Assembly (NCBI RefSeq): GCF_000015445.1
Contig: NC_008783.1
Location: 937,001 to 1,001,000, forward strand
Direction of reading: 5' to 3'
From: Bartonella bacilliformis KC583
Lineage (GTDB): Bacteria; Pseudomonadota; Alphaproteobacteria; Rhizobiales; Rhizobiaceae
DNA length: 64,000 nt
In this document: piece after piece, positions 1-10,858 of the stretch
How positions within the stretch are numbered: the first letter of the stretch is position 1
Layout of the letters: every line of letters starts with the position of its first letter
Position numbers and translations under genes: made by a program
The notes under the pieces: generated by a model
The model's input: the letters and a program-made list of their open reading frames with translations, nothing else
Told to the model about the DNA's origin: nothing
The model's database searches: none

Positions 1-3000
1 ATCCTTGCTCCAACCTAAAGAATCTGACTCTGCTTTGTTTTGATCTACCTTGTTTTCAACTTCCTGAAGGCGATCATTCATGCCGGACATACTCTCATTC
101 ACACCACCAAAAGCATCAGCAACATTGTTATAGGCCTTTTCACTAGAGGTACCATTAGTACCGAAGTGAGAAACCTCGTAAGTAGGAGCTGTCCATTTTC
201 CATTATTATATCCAGCGCCACCGCCAAAATAATGAGAAAATATATCGCTTATAGTATAAATCTGGCCAAAGTGTCTGGAAATCTCATTCTGAATATTATC
301 AAGAGAATCATTAACAGCAGAAAAGGCAGAGCCAACATTATTATATTGCTTTCCTTCAATAGTGTAAGTTGGTGCTTTACCACTACTTATGTCCGCACCA
401 CCGCCGAAATATTGTGATACGTTTGTATGAGTTTCATCAACACGATGATTTAAGTTATGAACCTCTTCATTAGTTTCCCAAAGCTGTGCACCATTAATAG
501 CTTCAGTTGATTCTTCTGTAACTTTACCACCTGAAATACCGGAAATAGTCCGCCTTACACCATCCTTATTCAAGATATTAATTTCAGTGCCACTATTTCC
601 TGCACCAATGGTGATACGACCATTTTCATCTTCATTTTCTCCTTGCTGAATAAGGCCACTTCCTTTTATTGCCTCTTTTACCTTGTTTAGCTGTGCAACA
701 TTAACGGCATCACCGTCTAAAACACCATCTGCTAATCCTGTAAGTGTTTTATCTCCAGCATTAATACCACCAGCAGTTACTGATGGACCATTCTTACAAG
801 CAGTACCATCATTACACCCTTTAATCACTAAACCAGCATTACTTAAACTGCTCAATCCTGTTGTTATGCGACCAACTTCAATGTGCTCAGCCAAATCAAA
901 AGTTAGCTTGTTTTTGTTATCTTTTGTTATAACAAGATTACTACTTCCAACTGAAAAATCTGCACCATCTGCACCAACAGGCGTAGCATCTGCACCGTTA
1001 ACAGTAAGCATCCAACCTTTGTCTACCGTTTCTTTTAATGCTTTCAACTGTGAAAAATTAACGGCATCACCGTCTAAAACACCATCTGCTACTCCACGAA
1101 TATTTTTAGACGCAAAATCAGCACCATCAGCACTTATCTGAGGCCCCCCTTCGATCATTACGCTATTATTATCTAAGCTGATTTTTCCTACTTTTATGCT
1201 ATTCACATTAATGTCTTTAGCCAAATCAAAAGTTAGCTTATTTTTGTTATCTTTTGTTATGACAAGATTACTACTTCCAACTGAAAAATCTGCACCATCT
1301 GCACCAACAGGCGTAGCATCTGAACCGTTAACAGTAAGCATCCAACCTTTGTCTACCGTTTCTTTTAATGCTTTCAACTGTGAAAAATTAACGGCATCAT
1401 TATCTAAAACAGCATCTGCAACCCCTGTAAGTGTTTTATCTCCAGCATTAATACCACCAGCAGTTACTGATGGACCATTCTTACAGGCAGTACCATCATT
1501 ACACCCTTTAATCACCAAACCGGCATTGCTTAAGCTGCTCAATCCTGTTGTTATACGACCAACTTGAATATGCTCAGCTAGATCAAATGTTAGCTTATTG
1601 CCTGATCTCACAATGCTCAGGTTAGGAGTATCCAAATTGGGATTTTCAACTGAAAAATCTAAGCCATCTGCACCAACAGGCGTAGCATCTGCACCGTTAA
1701 CAGTAAGCATCCAACCTTTGTCTATCGTTTCTCTTAATGCTTTTAACTGTGCAACATTAACAGCATCAGTCATTTCACTACCAGCTGCAACCCCTGTAAT
1801 CTGCCGTGTTACCTTCTGACTAACATCACCAATGCTAACTGCACCCCTTGTACTCACCCATACGTGATCACTACTCTTTGTTGTGGCACCAGTCGCAGGA
1901 TTATAACCAGAAACGTTATGCTCAGTACTAGCAATGGATGCAGTACCCAAAGCAACACCAGTATCAGCAATTACATGTGCACTCGCACCAATAGCAACCC
2001 CAGCACTCCCACCTTGCCTAACGACAGCTCCCCTGCCCAAAGCAATACCAGCTTCATCACGCACCTGTGCGCTTAACCCAATGGCAACCGCTTCTTTAGA
2101 ATCTTCTGAAGCGTAAGATCTAACACCTATCGCAATAGCATTTTCAGCTTCCACCATTGCTCCAAATCTCTTACCTTGATCATTTTCTTCCTGTGGGATA
2201 TCACCACCTATTGCAATAGAACCCCGCTGCTTGGCTAAAGCTTCTGTACCTAAAGCAACCCCATAATCGCCACTTGCCTTTGCTTTGGTCCCTAAAGCAA
2301 CACTATTTTTACCAAGTGCAACTGCACGCCCACCAACAGCAACCGCAGATGTATCCCATGCCTCCGCTCCTACCCCCATAGCAATAGTTGCTTGCCCTTT
2401 AGCAAGCGCAGAAACACCATAGGCTTGTGCTCCCCCACCATTTGTAGTTGCACCTGCACCAAAAGCTGTTGAATAATTACCTGACGCATAAGATCCACAA
2501 CCAGTCGCAAAGGAATAAACCCCAAAAGCAGTAGGCATAACGTTACTATGACCACCGGTAGTAGAGCTCCCCATATAACCACCGTTGGAGGATGTTACAC
2601 CATCAGCTTCCCACTTAACCTGTTCAGTCGTAACACCATAAGGATGACGGTTGAAAAACTCGCCATTATTAACAAATCTCTCATATTGCTCCTCTGCACT
2701 GATTTCTTTCACTGCTCTTGATGACTGTGGTAAATGTTTACCACGATCAGTAACATTATCCACACCACACCAATTATTATCACCAGCCAAAACAATACTT
2801 CCATGACTACCATTTGAATAAGGAATACTACCATCGTTCGAGCTTTGAACATTGCTTCCTAGTATAGCAACATTAGCAGCGAAAACAGGAGAAACACTTG
2901 ATAAAAGTGCAGCCATGACAGTTCCTAACGAAACCGCTTTAACCAAAGGTGAACAACGAAGAGAATGATGACAATTTAAATCATTCTCCTCTGGTATTAG

Positions 3001-3015
3001 ATACAATTTTTTCAT
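1..3015 (-). CDS. Trimeric autotransporter adhesin, BadA/Vomp type (C-terminus beyond left edge)
   Basis: Surface adhesin of the YadA-like type Vc secretion family. The start is the ATG at 3015, with GAGGGG seven bases upstream. The frame stays open for 1005 codons to position 1, so the stalk end and membrane anchor are missing. Residues 1-47 form an extended signal peptide (MKKLYLIPEEN..., hydrophobic VSLGTVMAALLSSVSPVFA). Next comes a YadA-like head rich in GVALGTEA/NSVALGT-type repeats (about 2500 down to 1850), then neck motifs (DAVNVAQLKAL) and alternating stalk modules containing GWMLTVNGADATPVGADG and NAGLVIKGCNDGTACKNG. YFGGGA blocks with YNNVADAFGGVNESM follow near 400-50. These are hallmarks of Bartonella BadA/Vomp proteins, which bind host matrix and cells. 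The internal module duplications are listed separately. Which paralogue it is cannot be told from the truncated copy. Confidence 0.93.
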   Translation of the reverse strand, partial: MKKLYLIPEENDLNCHHSLRCSPLVKAVSLGTVMAALLSSVSPVFAANVAILGSNVQSSNDGSIPYSNGSHGSIVLAGDNNWCGVDNVTDRGKHLPQSSRAVKEISAEEQYERFVNNGEFFNRHPYGVTTEQVKWEADGVTSSNGGYMGSSTTGGHSNVMPTAFGVYSFATGCGSYASGNYSTAFGAGATTNGGGAQAYGVSALAKGQATIAMGVGAEAWDTSAVAVGGRAVALGKNSVALGTKAKASGDYGVALGTEALAKQRGSIAIGGDIPQEENDQGKRFGAMVEAENAIAIGVRSYASEDSKEAVAIGLSAQVRDEAGIALGRGAVVRQGGSAGVAIGASAHVIADTGVALGTASIASTEHNVSGYNPATGATTKSSDHVWVSTRGAVSIGDVSQKVTRQITGVAAGSEMTDAVNVAQLKALRETIDKGWMLTVNGADATPVGADGLDFSVENPNLDTPNLSIVRSGNKLTFDLAEHIQVGRITTGLSSLSNAGLVIKGCNDGTACKNGPSVTAGGINAGDKTLTGVADAVLDNDAVNFSQLKALKETVDKGWMLTVNGSDATPVGADGADFSVGSSNLVITKDNKNKLTFDLAKDINVNSIKVGKISLDNNSVMIEGGPQISADGADFASKNIRGVADGVLDGDAVNFSQLKALKETVDKGWMLTVNGADATPVGADGADFSVGSSNLVITKDNKNKLTFDLAEHIEVGRITTGLSSLSNAGLVIKGCNDGTACKNGPSVTAGGINAGDKTLTGLADGVLDGDAVNVAQLNKVKEAIKGSGLIQQGENEDENGRITIGAGNSGTEINILNKDGVRRTISGISGGKVTEESTEAINGAQLWETNEEVHNLNHRVDETHTNVSQYFGGGADISSGKAPTYTIEGKQYNNVGSAFSAVNDSLDNIQNEISRHFGQIYTISDIFSHYFGGGAGYNNGKWTAPTYEVSHFGTNGTSSEKAYNNVADAFGGVNESMSGMNDRLQEVENKVDQNKAESDSLGWSKD
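741..1601. repeat. Direct repeat pair A within the adhesin stalk (741-914 and 1428-1601)
   Basis: Two copies about 174 bp long and 687 bp apart differ at only scattered positions. Both encode the module containing GLSSLSNAGLVIKGCNDG followed by the GINAGDKTLTG neck. The near identity at DNA level, not just protein level, suggests recent duplication or gene conversion, and gives a substrate for RecA-dependent deletion or expansion. Confidence 0.85.
892..1410. repeat. Direct repeat pair B within the adhesin stalk (892-1080 and 1222-1410)
   Basis: Two copies of about 189 bp at an offset of exactly 330 bp are nearly identical; one difference changes Ala to Ser in the NGADATP segment. A third, partial copy lies near 1645-1760. 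Each encodes a stalk module with the segments NFSQLKALKETVDKGWMLTV and FSVGSSNLVITKDNKNKLTF. Because A and B interleave, the stalk appears to be built from A-B units. Confidence 0.85.
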
Positions 3016-4024
3016 AACAAACCCCTCAATAAAAAATACATTTAAACGCTAAAACAAAAGTCCAGCACCATAACAGCAAGCAAAAGAGTGCCACTCGCAA
3101 AACCGCTCTTGCGCACTAAAAAATTAATAAACAAAGATAAATTTCGTAACTTCGATGCCAAATTTACAGAAGCATCATCCTACAATCTCTAAAAGGAGAC
3201 TGGATCTCAGAGAAAGCTAAAACTTCTCCTGCCAAGCATCTCAAAACAAAGAAAAAAGCAAAACATACAATTTATCTGAAAATATTGTATACCCCCTATC
3301 AGAAAACAGCGCGGCTTACCTTTCGATAAAAACAGCCTTTATTAATAATCTATCTTCCCTTCAGATAAAGCGTGTCAAAAAAATGGCAAGAGTATGACTC
3401 AAATAATTTTTTAATCTATTTTAAAAATGTGTCCTAATAGACCTTTAAACATATGAGATAAGCATAACTGCGTGATGTAAGCATCGGTAATATGCAAAAA
3501 ATAACTATACAACAAAGCTTTCCATCTGCCTTTTATCTGGAAATCGCTGATAATCACCCAATGATTAACTTTGGACTGCTGCAATGCTTTAACTTAAAAA
3601 TGATTCAAAGTAAGATCACATATCAAATGACTTAAATTTATAACAAGCACATTTATAAAATAAAGCCTATTCACGAATATTTGGTATCTTGCTGCAAGCT
3701 TTTCGCTGGCTTATTCATTATTGGCATCACACGCGAAATCTACATCATTTGACATCATAGCTTTAACACATTAAAGTATTTTCTGTGGTCTCGTATACCT
3801 TTGAAAGCTACATTAAAAGATTTATCCTAAATTTTGATCAAATTTTTGAACAAATAATATCAACTTTACATCAATTGTCTTCTGTATATAAACCAATATG
3901 AAAGCATCAAAATCATTGAAACGTTTTTCTTCTTTACGACTCACTTTTATCATGCTTTTATGTGCGTGACTGCCTTTTTTGTTAGCCTATTTGTGTCTTA
4001 AATAATAAAGGGAATCCTCTAAAA
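3016..4024. other. 1-kb intergenic region between the divergent adhesin and cycA-like genes
   Basis: AT-rich, with no ORF longer than about 25 codons apart from a possible 23-codon leader frame at 3898-3969. It must hold the promoter and 5' leader of the adhesin (minus) and of the permease (plus), but I could not fix either promoter with confidence. No recognisable RNA gene or mobile-element remnant was seen. Confidence 0.5.
3898..3969 (+). other. Possible 23-codon leader ORF upstream of the permease
   Basis: ATG at 3898 opens a short basic and hydrophobic frame ending in FIMLLCA before a TGA at 3967-3969, 55 bases before the permease start. There is no clear Shine-Dalgarno sequence. It could be a regulatory leader peptide or chance; I do not recognise it. 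Confidence 0.2.
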
Positions 4025-5425
4025 ATGGATCACAAACGAAATTTAGATGAAGGGCATAAAAGAAAATTGCAACGTGGTTTAGATAATCGCCATGTGCAAC
4101 TTATCGCTATTAGTGGTGCTATTGGCACAGGTCTTTTTATGGGCTCAGGGAAAACAATCAGTGTTGCTGGTCCTTCAATTATATTAGTTTACTCTATTAT
4201 TGGTTGTGTTTTATATTTCATAATGCGGGCCATGGGAGAGCTGCTGCTTTCTAATACGCAATATCGGTCTTTTATCGACTTTTCAGCTGATTTATTGGGA
4301 CCAAGCGCTGGTTTTTTTATTGGCTGGACTTACTGGTTGTGCTGGATTGTAACCGGAACCGCAGATATTATTGCTATTGTCAATTATACGCAATTTTGGT
4401 GGCATGAACTCAACCCCTGGATCCCTGCTCTTATCTGTATCTTTTTCTTTTTAGTATTTAACCTTGTAGCAGTTAAACTATTTGGTGAGCTTGAATTTTG
4501 GTTTGGTCTCATTAAAATTGCAGCAATTTTAGTATTAGTCTTTGTTGGATTATATATGATCCTTGTTGGCTTTACCTCTCCCAATGGGACTATCTCCTCT
4601 TTTAATCATGTATGGAACAATGGAGATATTTTCCCTCGAGGTATGATGGGATTTTTTGCGGGTTTTCAGATTGCTATTTTTTCTTTCGTTGGTATTGAAC
4701 TTGCTGGTACAGCAGCAGCTGAGGTAAAAGAGCCTGAAACAGTCTTGCCAAAAGCAATCAATTCAATCCCTATACGTATCGTATTCTTTTATATTGTTTC
4801 TCTCATTGTGATTATGTCAGTCACACCTTGGAATCAAATTATGCCACATAAAAGCCCATTTGTAGAAATGTTTCTGCTTATTGGTATCCCAATTGCTGCT
4901 GGCTTAGTTAATTTTGTTGTTTTAACATCAGCAGCATCTTCAGCAAATAGTGGTGTTTTTTCTACTAGTCGTATGATATATGGACTTGCTATTAAACGAG
5001 GAGCGCCTAGCTTTTTAGGAAAGCTTTCCAATAACTCTATTCCTTCTAATGCATTACTCTTTTCTTGCTTATGCATTTTACTAGGATATACAATTTTATC
5101 ATTATCCCCAACAATCATAGATGCGTTTACAATCGTCACTACCATTTCAGCAGTTTTATTCATGTTTGTATGGTCTTTAATTTTGGTCAGCTACATTGTC
5201 TACCGTCGTAACCGCCCTACACAACATGCTATGTCAATCTATAAAATGCCAGGAGGCGTTTTTGTTTGCTGGGGTATTCTGGCCTTCTTTGCGTTTATCG
5301 TCTTTTTATTGACATTAGAACCCGATACCTTAATCGCTCTAAAATATACCCCATTATGGTTTGTTTTTTTGGGTATCGTATATTTCATGTTTGGAAATAA
5401 GAGTTTTAGTTCACACAAAAAATGA
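4025..5425 (+). CDS. cycA: D-serine/D-alanine/glycine-type amino-acid permease
   Basis: Inner-membrane amino acid:H+ symporter of the APC superfamily, AAT family, 466 aa, close to the usual 470. The N-terminal block NRHVQLIAISGAIGTGLFMG and the following GSGKTISVAGPSII are the consensus of TM1 and its loop. About 12 hydrophobic segments follow. The conserved NSIPIRI and VLTSAASSANSGVFSTSRM blocks match E. coli CycA closely along the whole length, so a substrate range of glycine, D/L-alanine and D-serine is likely. The gene stands alone, with a large upstream gap and a hairpin terminator just after the stop. With the serB relic at 10443-10712, uptake of serine and glycine may be important to the cell; that link is inference. 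Confidence 0.9.
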   Translation: MDHKRNLDEGHKRKLQRGLDNRHVQLIAISGAIGTGLFMGSGKTISVAGPSIILVYSIIGCVLYFIMRAMGELLLSNTQYRSFIDFSADLLGPSAGFFIGWTYWLCWIVTGTADIIAIVNYTQFWWHELNPWIPALICIFFFLVFNLVAVKLFGELEFWFGLIKIAAILVLVFVGLYMILVGFTSPNGTISSFNHVWNNGDIFPRGMMGFFAGFQIAIFSFVGIELAGTAAAEVKEPETVLPKAINSIPIRIVFFYIVSLIVIMSVTPWNQIMPHKSPFVEMFLLIGIPIAAGLVNFVVLTSAASSANSGVFSTSRMIYGLAIKRGAPSFLGKLSNNSIPSNALLFSCLCILLGYTILSLSPTIIDAFTIVTTISAVLFMFVWSLILVSYIVYRRNRPTQHAMSIYKMPGGVFVCWGILAFFAFIVFLLTLEPDTLIALKYTPLWFVFLGIVYFMFGNKSFSSHKK

Positions 5426-5438
5426 AAAAAGTATATCT

Positions 5439-5463
5439 AAAAGGCTTCTTTTTAGCCTTTTAT
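5439..5463 (+). terminator. Hairpin terminator after the cycA-like gene
   Basis: Inverted repeat AAAAGGC (5439-5445) and GCCTTTT (5455-5461) with a 9-base loop, starting 14 bases after the stop codon. The downstream T-run is short. It lies between convergent genes and could also serve ilvC on the minus strand, where the arm ends in A/T-rich sequence. Confidence 0.65.
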
Positions 5464-5498
5464 GTGTTCTGATCTTTTTATATAAATCCGGTTGGAAC

Positions 5499-7209
<1,711 letters not shown>

Positions 7210-7944
7210 TTACACCAATAATTTAGTAAAACGCTGGACTGTTTCATGCATCCCATATTTTAAAGCATCAGCAATAAGTCCATGACCAACGGAAACTTCA
7301 TCAAACCAAGGGATCTGACTAATAAGAGCAGGAAGATTAGCAACGGTTAAATCATGCCCTGCATTGATGCCTAATTCTAACTCTTTAGCTTTTTTTGCTG
7401 CTAAAAAAAGTTTATCCAATTCGTGATCTCGTGTTTTTTTGTCTTTAAACGCACCACCATACAACCCAGTGTAAAATTCTACACGATCAGCACCAATTTT
7501 TTTAGCAATATCAAGACCTTCTAAAACCGGATTAGCAAATAATGATACACGAATTTTTTTTTCCTTCAAACGCTGAATAATAGGTGTCAAAAATTCTGCA
7601 TCTTTGGCAAAATCCCAACCATGATCAGAGGTTGACTGATCTGGACTATCAGGCACGAGAGTAATCTGATCAGCATATTTTTCTGCTAAATCCAAAAATG
7701 TATCACTTGGATAACCTTCAATATTAAATTCAGCAGCAGGAAAATTATGATTAATTAAAAAACGCATATCTGGTAAATCAGAAAAACGAATGTGCCTCTC
7801 ATCTGGTCGGGGATGAACCGTTAAACCTGCTGCACCAGCGGCAAGCGCTATATGCCCCATATCGATAACATTAGGCCATGGTAAATGACGCCGATTACGC
7901 AAAACAGCAATAGCATTGAGATTGACTGAAAGTTTCACTGCCAT
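7210..7944 (-). CDS. pdxJ: Pyridoxine 5'-phosphate synthase
   Basis: Condenses 1-deoxyxylulose 5-phosphate with 3-amino-2-oxopropyl phosphate to give pyridoxine 5'-phosphate, the last ring-forming step of the DXP-dependent vitamin B6 pathway. The product is 244 aa, of normal length. It starts with the family signature [20 protein letters not shown], followed by the phosphate/catalytic segment [18 protein letters not shown]. Near the C-terminus are the conserved [13 protein letters not shown] and [12 protein letters not shown] blocks of this TIM-barrel enzyme. It lies 80 bp downstream of the RecD-like helicase gene and may be cotranscribed with it. Confidence 0.95.
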   Translation of the reverse strand: MAVKLSVNLNAIAVLRNRRHLPWPNVIDMGHIALAAGAAGLTVHPRPDERHIRFSDLPDMRFLINHNFPAAEFNIEGYPSDTFLDLAEKYADQITLVPDSPDQSTSDHGWDFAKDAEFLTPIIQRLKEKKIRVSLFANPVLEGLDIAKKIGADRVEFYTGLYGGAFKDKKTRDHELDKLFLAAKKAKELELGINAGHDLTVANLPALISQIPWFDEVSVGHGLIADALKYGMHETVQRFTKLLV

Positions 7945-8024
7945 TTACAGTCACCTTTCCATAAATATTCAAAAAACAATTGATCTCCTCATATAATATC
8001 AGACAAGGAAAATATTCCTTTATC

Positions 8025-9146
8025 TTATCGAACAATCGTTAAACGTTCTGCTGAACGTGTAATTCCTGTATAAAGCCAACGTGCATACATATCACGAAAT
8101 GCAAAACTTTCATCAAATAAAACGACATTATCCCATTGTGATCCTTGAGCTTTGTGCACAGTTAATGCATATCCATAATCAAAATCATCATATCGTTTTC
8201 TTAATTGCCATGAAATTGTATTATCAACGCTCTCAAATATTGCTTTTAAAAGCTTAATTTTCACTACCCCAAACTCGCTCTCTTCTGGCTTAACGAGAAG
8301 ATTGATACCTGGCTTAACAGTTTCTTTCTGTGAAGTCAGAACTTTCCATAAAGAACCATTCAATAAGTTTTTAGCAGGATCATTACGCAAACATACGAGT
8401 TTATCTCCAGCCTGCGGATAATTGGCTGTAAATCCTTTTAACTCACGCAAACGCCTGTTATAAAGATAACGTGTTCGATTAATCCCCACTAACAGCTGAT
8501 CAGCATCAAGGACTAATTTCTGGTCAACTTCTTTACGTTTGATAACACGTGCCATCCCATAATCACCATAAGCGATATCACGCCCCTCACGTACATCCAT
8601 TGCTAAACGAACAATCGGATTATCACGTGCTTGTCGGTGAATTTCTGATAAAAGAAAATCCGGTGTACCTTCAGAGAAAAAACCACCCCCAGATATAGGA
8701 GGCAACTGGCCTGGATCACCAAGAACAAGAAGTGGTACCCGAAAACTCATTAAATCATGCGCCAATTTTTCATCGACCATTGAACATTCATCAACAATAA
8801 CCAGTTTGGCTTGTGCAATCGGACTCTGTCGATTCAAAGCAAATGTTGGCGCAATCGATGTCTTTCCTGTTACTTCATCAGAAACTTCTTCTTCTCCACG
8901 AGGACAATAAATCAATGAATGAATAGTACGAGCATTACTCGCGCCCTTAGAACGCAAAACTTGCGCTGCTTTACCTGTAAATGCAGCAAATTGAACAGAA
9001 CCATCAATTGTTTCCGCAAAATAACGAGCAAGCGTCGTTTTCCCTGTCCCAGCATAACCAAAAAGGCGAAAAACAGGAAAACGTCCATCTTTCAACCATG
9101 CGGCAACAGCCTTCAATGCATTGTCCTGCTCCAACGAAAACTGCAT
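8025..9146 (-). CDS. RecD/PIF1-like ATP-dependent DNA helicase (superfamily 1B)
   Basis: A compact SF1 helicase of 373 aa. Walker A GYAGTGKTT lies at residues 30-38, Walker B VDECSM at about 118-123, and motif III GDPGQLPP at 143-150. A UvrD_C_2-type segment near the C-terminus carries ALTVHKAQGSQWDNVVLFDE, followed by the motif VI arginine in YTGITRSAERL. It is shorter than RecD of RecBCD or RecD2 and lacks their N-terminal extensions. Small proteins of this kind are commonly annotated as exodeoxyribonuclease V alpha-like or RecD-like in Rhizobiales. A role in DNA repair or recombination is likely, but partner proteins are not encoded here. Confidence 0.85.
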   Translation of the reverse strand: MQFSLEQDNALKAVAAWLKDGRFPVFRLFGYAGTGKTTLARYFAETIDGSVQFAAFTGKAAQVLRSKGASNARTIHSLIYCPRGEEEVSDEVTGKTSIAPTFALNRQSPIAQAKLVIVDECSMVDEKLAHDLMSFRVPLLVLGDPGQLPPISGGGFFSEGTPDFLLSEIHRQARDNPIVRLAMDVREGRDIAYGDYGMARVIKRKEVDQKLVLDADQLLVGINRTRYLYNRRLRELKGFTANYPQAGDKLVCLRNDPAKNLLNGSLWKVLTSQKETVKPGINLLVKPEESEFGVVKIKLLKAIFESVDNTISWQLRKRYDDFDYGYALTVHKAQGSQWDNVVLFDESFAFRDMYARWLYTGITRSAERLTIVR

Positions 9147-9451
9147 AACTCACCAAGATAAGGTTCGCATACAAAAAGCAAATATTGTGAAAATAAAACA
9201 ACTCTTAAAATAAGATTTGATTGTTACGATATTTTCTGAAACGCAGTTCATTTTTTACTACTCGCTGAATATTCTTCAATTCTTTTACCAATAACGAAGT
9301 AACAACCACAACCAATTGTTCCAAAGCTATTAGAGATTATCCATCATTTTAATCAATCAAAATGACAATAATTCTCCTTATCTTTAATATTTTTTTAAGA
9401 TTTTCATTCAAAATCCCCCCTTCTTGAAGTTTTCAGTGCTCTTTAATTGTA
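9147..9451. other. Intergenic region downstream of miaA
   Basis: About 305 bp of AT-rich sequence with no supported gene. In many Rhizobiales miaA is followed by the acetolactate synthase genes; nothing recognisable from them remains here. Confidence 0.4.
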
Positions 9452-10323
9452 TTAAGAGATGATTTTCCATTCTTCATTAAATTGGTGACGAAACCACGTC
9501 ATCTGCCTTTTTGCATATTGTCTAGTTCGAGTTTTAGCGACTTCAATAGCATTCTCAAAATTTCTACATCCGTTTAGGTAATCCATAAATTCGAGCACAC
9601 CAATAGCTTTCATCGCTGGTGATAAAGGAGAAATTGTAAGCTGCTTCATAACCTCTACTTCTTCTAGAGCTCCTTTTTTAACCATATGATTAAATCGCTC
9701 GTTAATACGCTCATATAGTAATTGACGTGGAGGCAGGAGAAGAATTTGTTCTAAACAATCTTGTGCAATCAAAGATTTTTTTTTTTACTTTGCCACCAAC
9801 TTAGCTTCTTGCCAGTTGCCTCATACACTTCCAAAGCACGTACGATACGTTGACCATCTTGTGAAGAAACACGCTCAGCTACAACAGCATCAACCTGCAA
9901 TAATTCACGATACAGACTTTCAGCTCCTTCTTTATAAAGCCTCATTCGCCATTTTTGCCGCAAAATATCTGGAATATCAGGAATCTCTGAAATTTCTCCT
10001 AAAAGTGCACGAAAATACAATCCTGTTCCACCGACAAAAATGAGTTGTTTTAACTTGATTGTACTTAAAAGCTTAGCAACATCACACAACCACTGTCCTA
10101 CTGAATAGCTAAGAGTAGGACTTACATAACCATAAAGATAGTGCGGAACAATCATAGTATCAGCTTTTGTTGGTCTTGCCGTTAAAATATTCAACACATC
10201 ATACACTTGCATTGAGTCAGCATTGATAATAACAGCATTCCTTTCCTGCGCCATTTTCAATGCAAGCTCTGATTTTCCACTTGCAGTTGGACCAGCTATC
10301 AATGTAACCGTTCTGTGTGTCAT
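9452..10323 (-). pseudogene. miaA: tRNA dimethylallyltransferase, interrupted by a frameshift in an A11 tract
   Basis: MiaA adds dimethylallyl to A37 of tRNAs reading UNN codons. The N-terminal part (10323-9769, 184 aa) has the P-loop GPTASGKS at residues 11-18, the DSMQVY substrate motif and the GGTGLYFRALL segment. It ends soon after a minus-strand run of eleven A (plus-strand T, 9776-9786). The C-terminal part (down to 9452, 106 aa) continues with LIAQDCLEQILLLPPR and the KRQMTWFRHQF motif typical of MiaA. Together they make about 290 aa, a normal length. Adding one A or removing two restores a single frame (SKKKKSLIAQD). It may be a true lesion, a gene rescued by polymerase slippage, or an assembly error; I list it as broken but possibly functional. 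Confidence 0.85.
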
Positions 10324-10442
10324 GAACGAAAACCTTTATGACTATCAATCAACAAGTTATTGCAGCATTCATTACTGAGCCTAAAGCATAATATAGAAAG
10401 ATAGAGCTCTTCTCCTCAAATTTTGCCATTTGAGAAGTATCC

Positions 10443-10712
10443 ATGCACTCCATGGAAGCTTTTTACTGCAATGTTTCTCTATCTTTTGAAAAAAGAAAAA
10501 AGCAATATAATGACTTTAAATCTAAAAATATATTGAAGTACAACCTTTTAATATTGCTTCAAGAACAAACATCCAACACAAAAGTTCTTACTTTAAAATA
10601 TAAACCCTACCACATTGACCACTTAGCTGATGAAGCAGAGTTGCGCGAAGATATTCCTTTATATCAAGATATCAAAGCACTAGCCATGAATAGTAACATT
10701 CTTTTTCAATGA
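10443..10712 (+). pseudogene. serB: Probable serB (phosphoserine phosphatase) relic
   Basis: An 89-codon frame whose C-terminal third, IDHLADEAELREDIPLY and KALAMNSNILF, lines up from memory with the SerB segment IDELAEEAGLRD...TARAMNGEIAFE that follows the catalytic DMDST motif. The Asp motif itself is gone: the preceding residues KVLTLKYKPYH occupy the place of KILIADMDST. The frame stops where SerB would continue for over 150 residues. In related Rhizobiales serB sits exactly here, divergent from miaA and next to degP, which supports the call. The N-terminal half has no recognisable similarity and its composition looks decayed. The alternative is a small orphan ORF arising by chance. Confidence 0.5.
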
Positions 10713-10858
10713 ACACTGCATAAACATATTTTCTTATCAAGCTGATATTTGAAACGTAAAAATACTAAAAAAGTCATCTTAATCATAACAAAAAATACAT
10801 TAATAAAACCCATAAAAATTCTATTTCATAGAAATAAAAGAAAGACTTATTAAAAAAA

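Noticed and set aside
741-1760. CRISPR-like appearance of repeated blocks
   Set aside because: The repeats are 170-190 bp and lie in frame in a coding sequence, with no short regular repeat and spacer pattern and no cas genes.
40-2116. Several plus-strand frames of 60-150 codons at the left edge
   Set aside because: They are antisense to the adhesin and repeat in step with its modules; all protein-family signals are on the minus strand.
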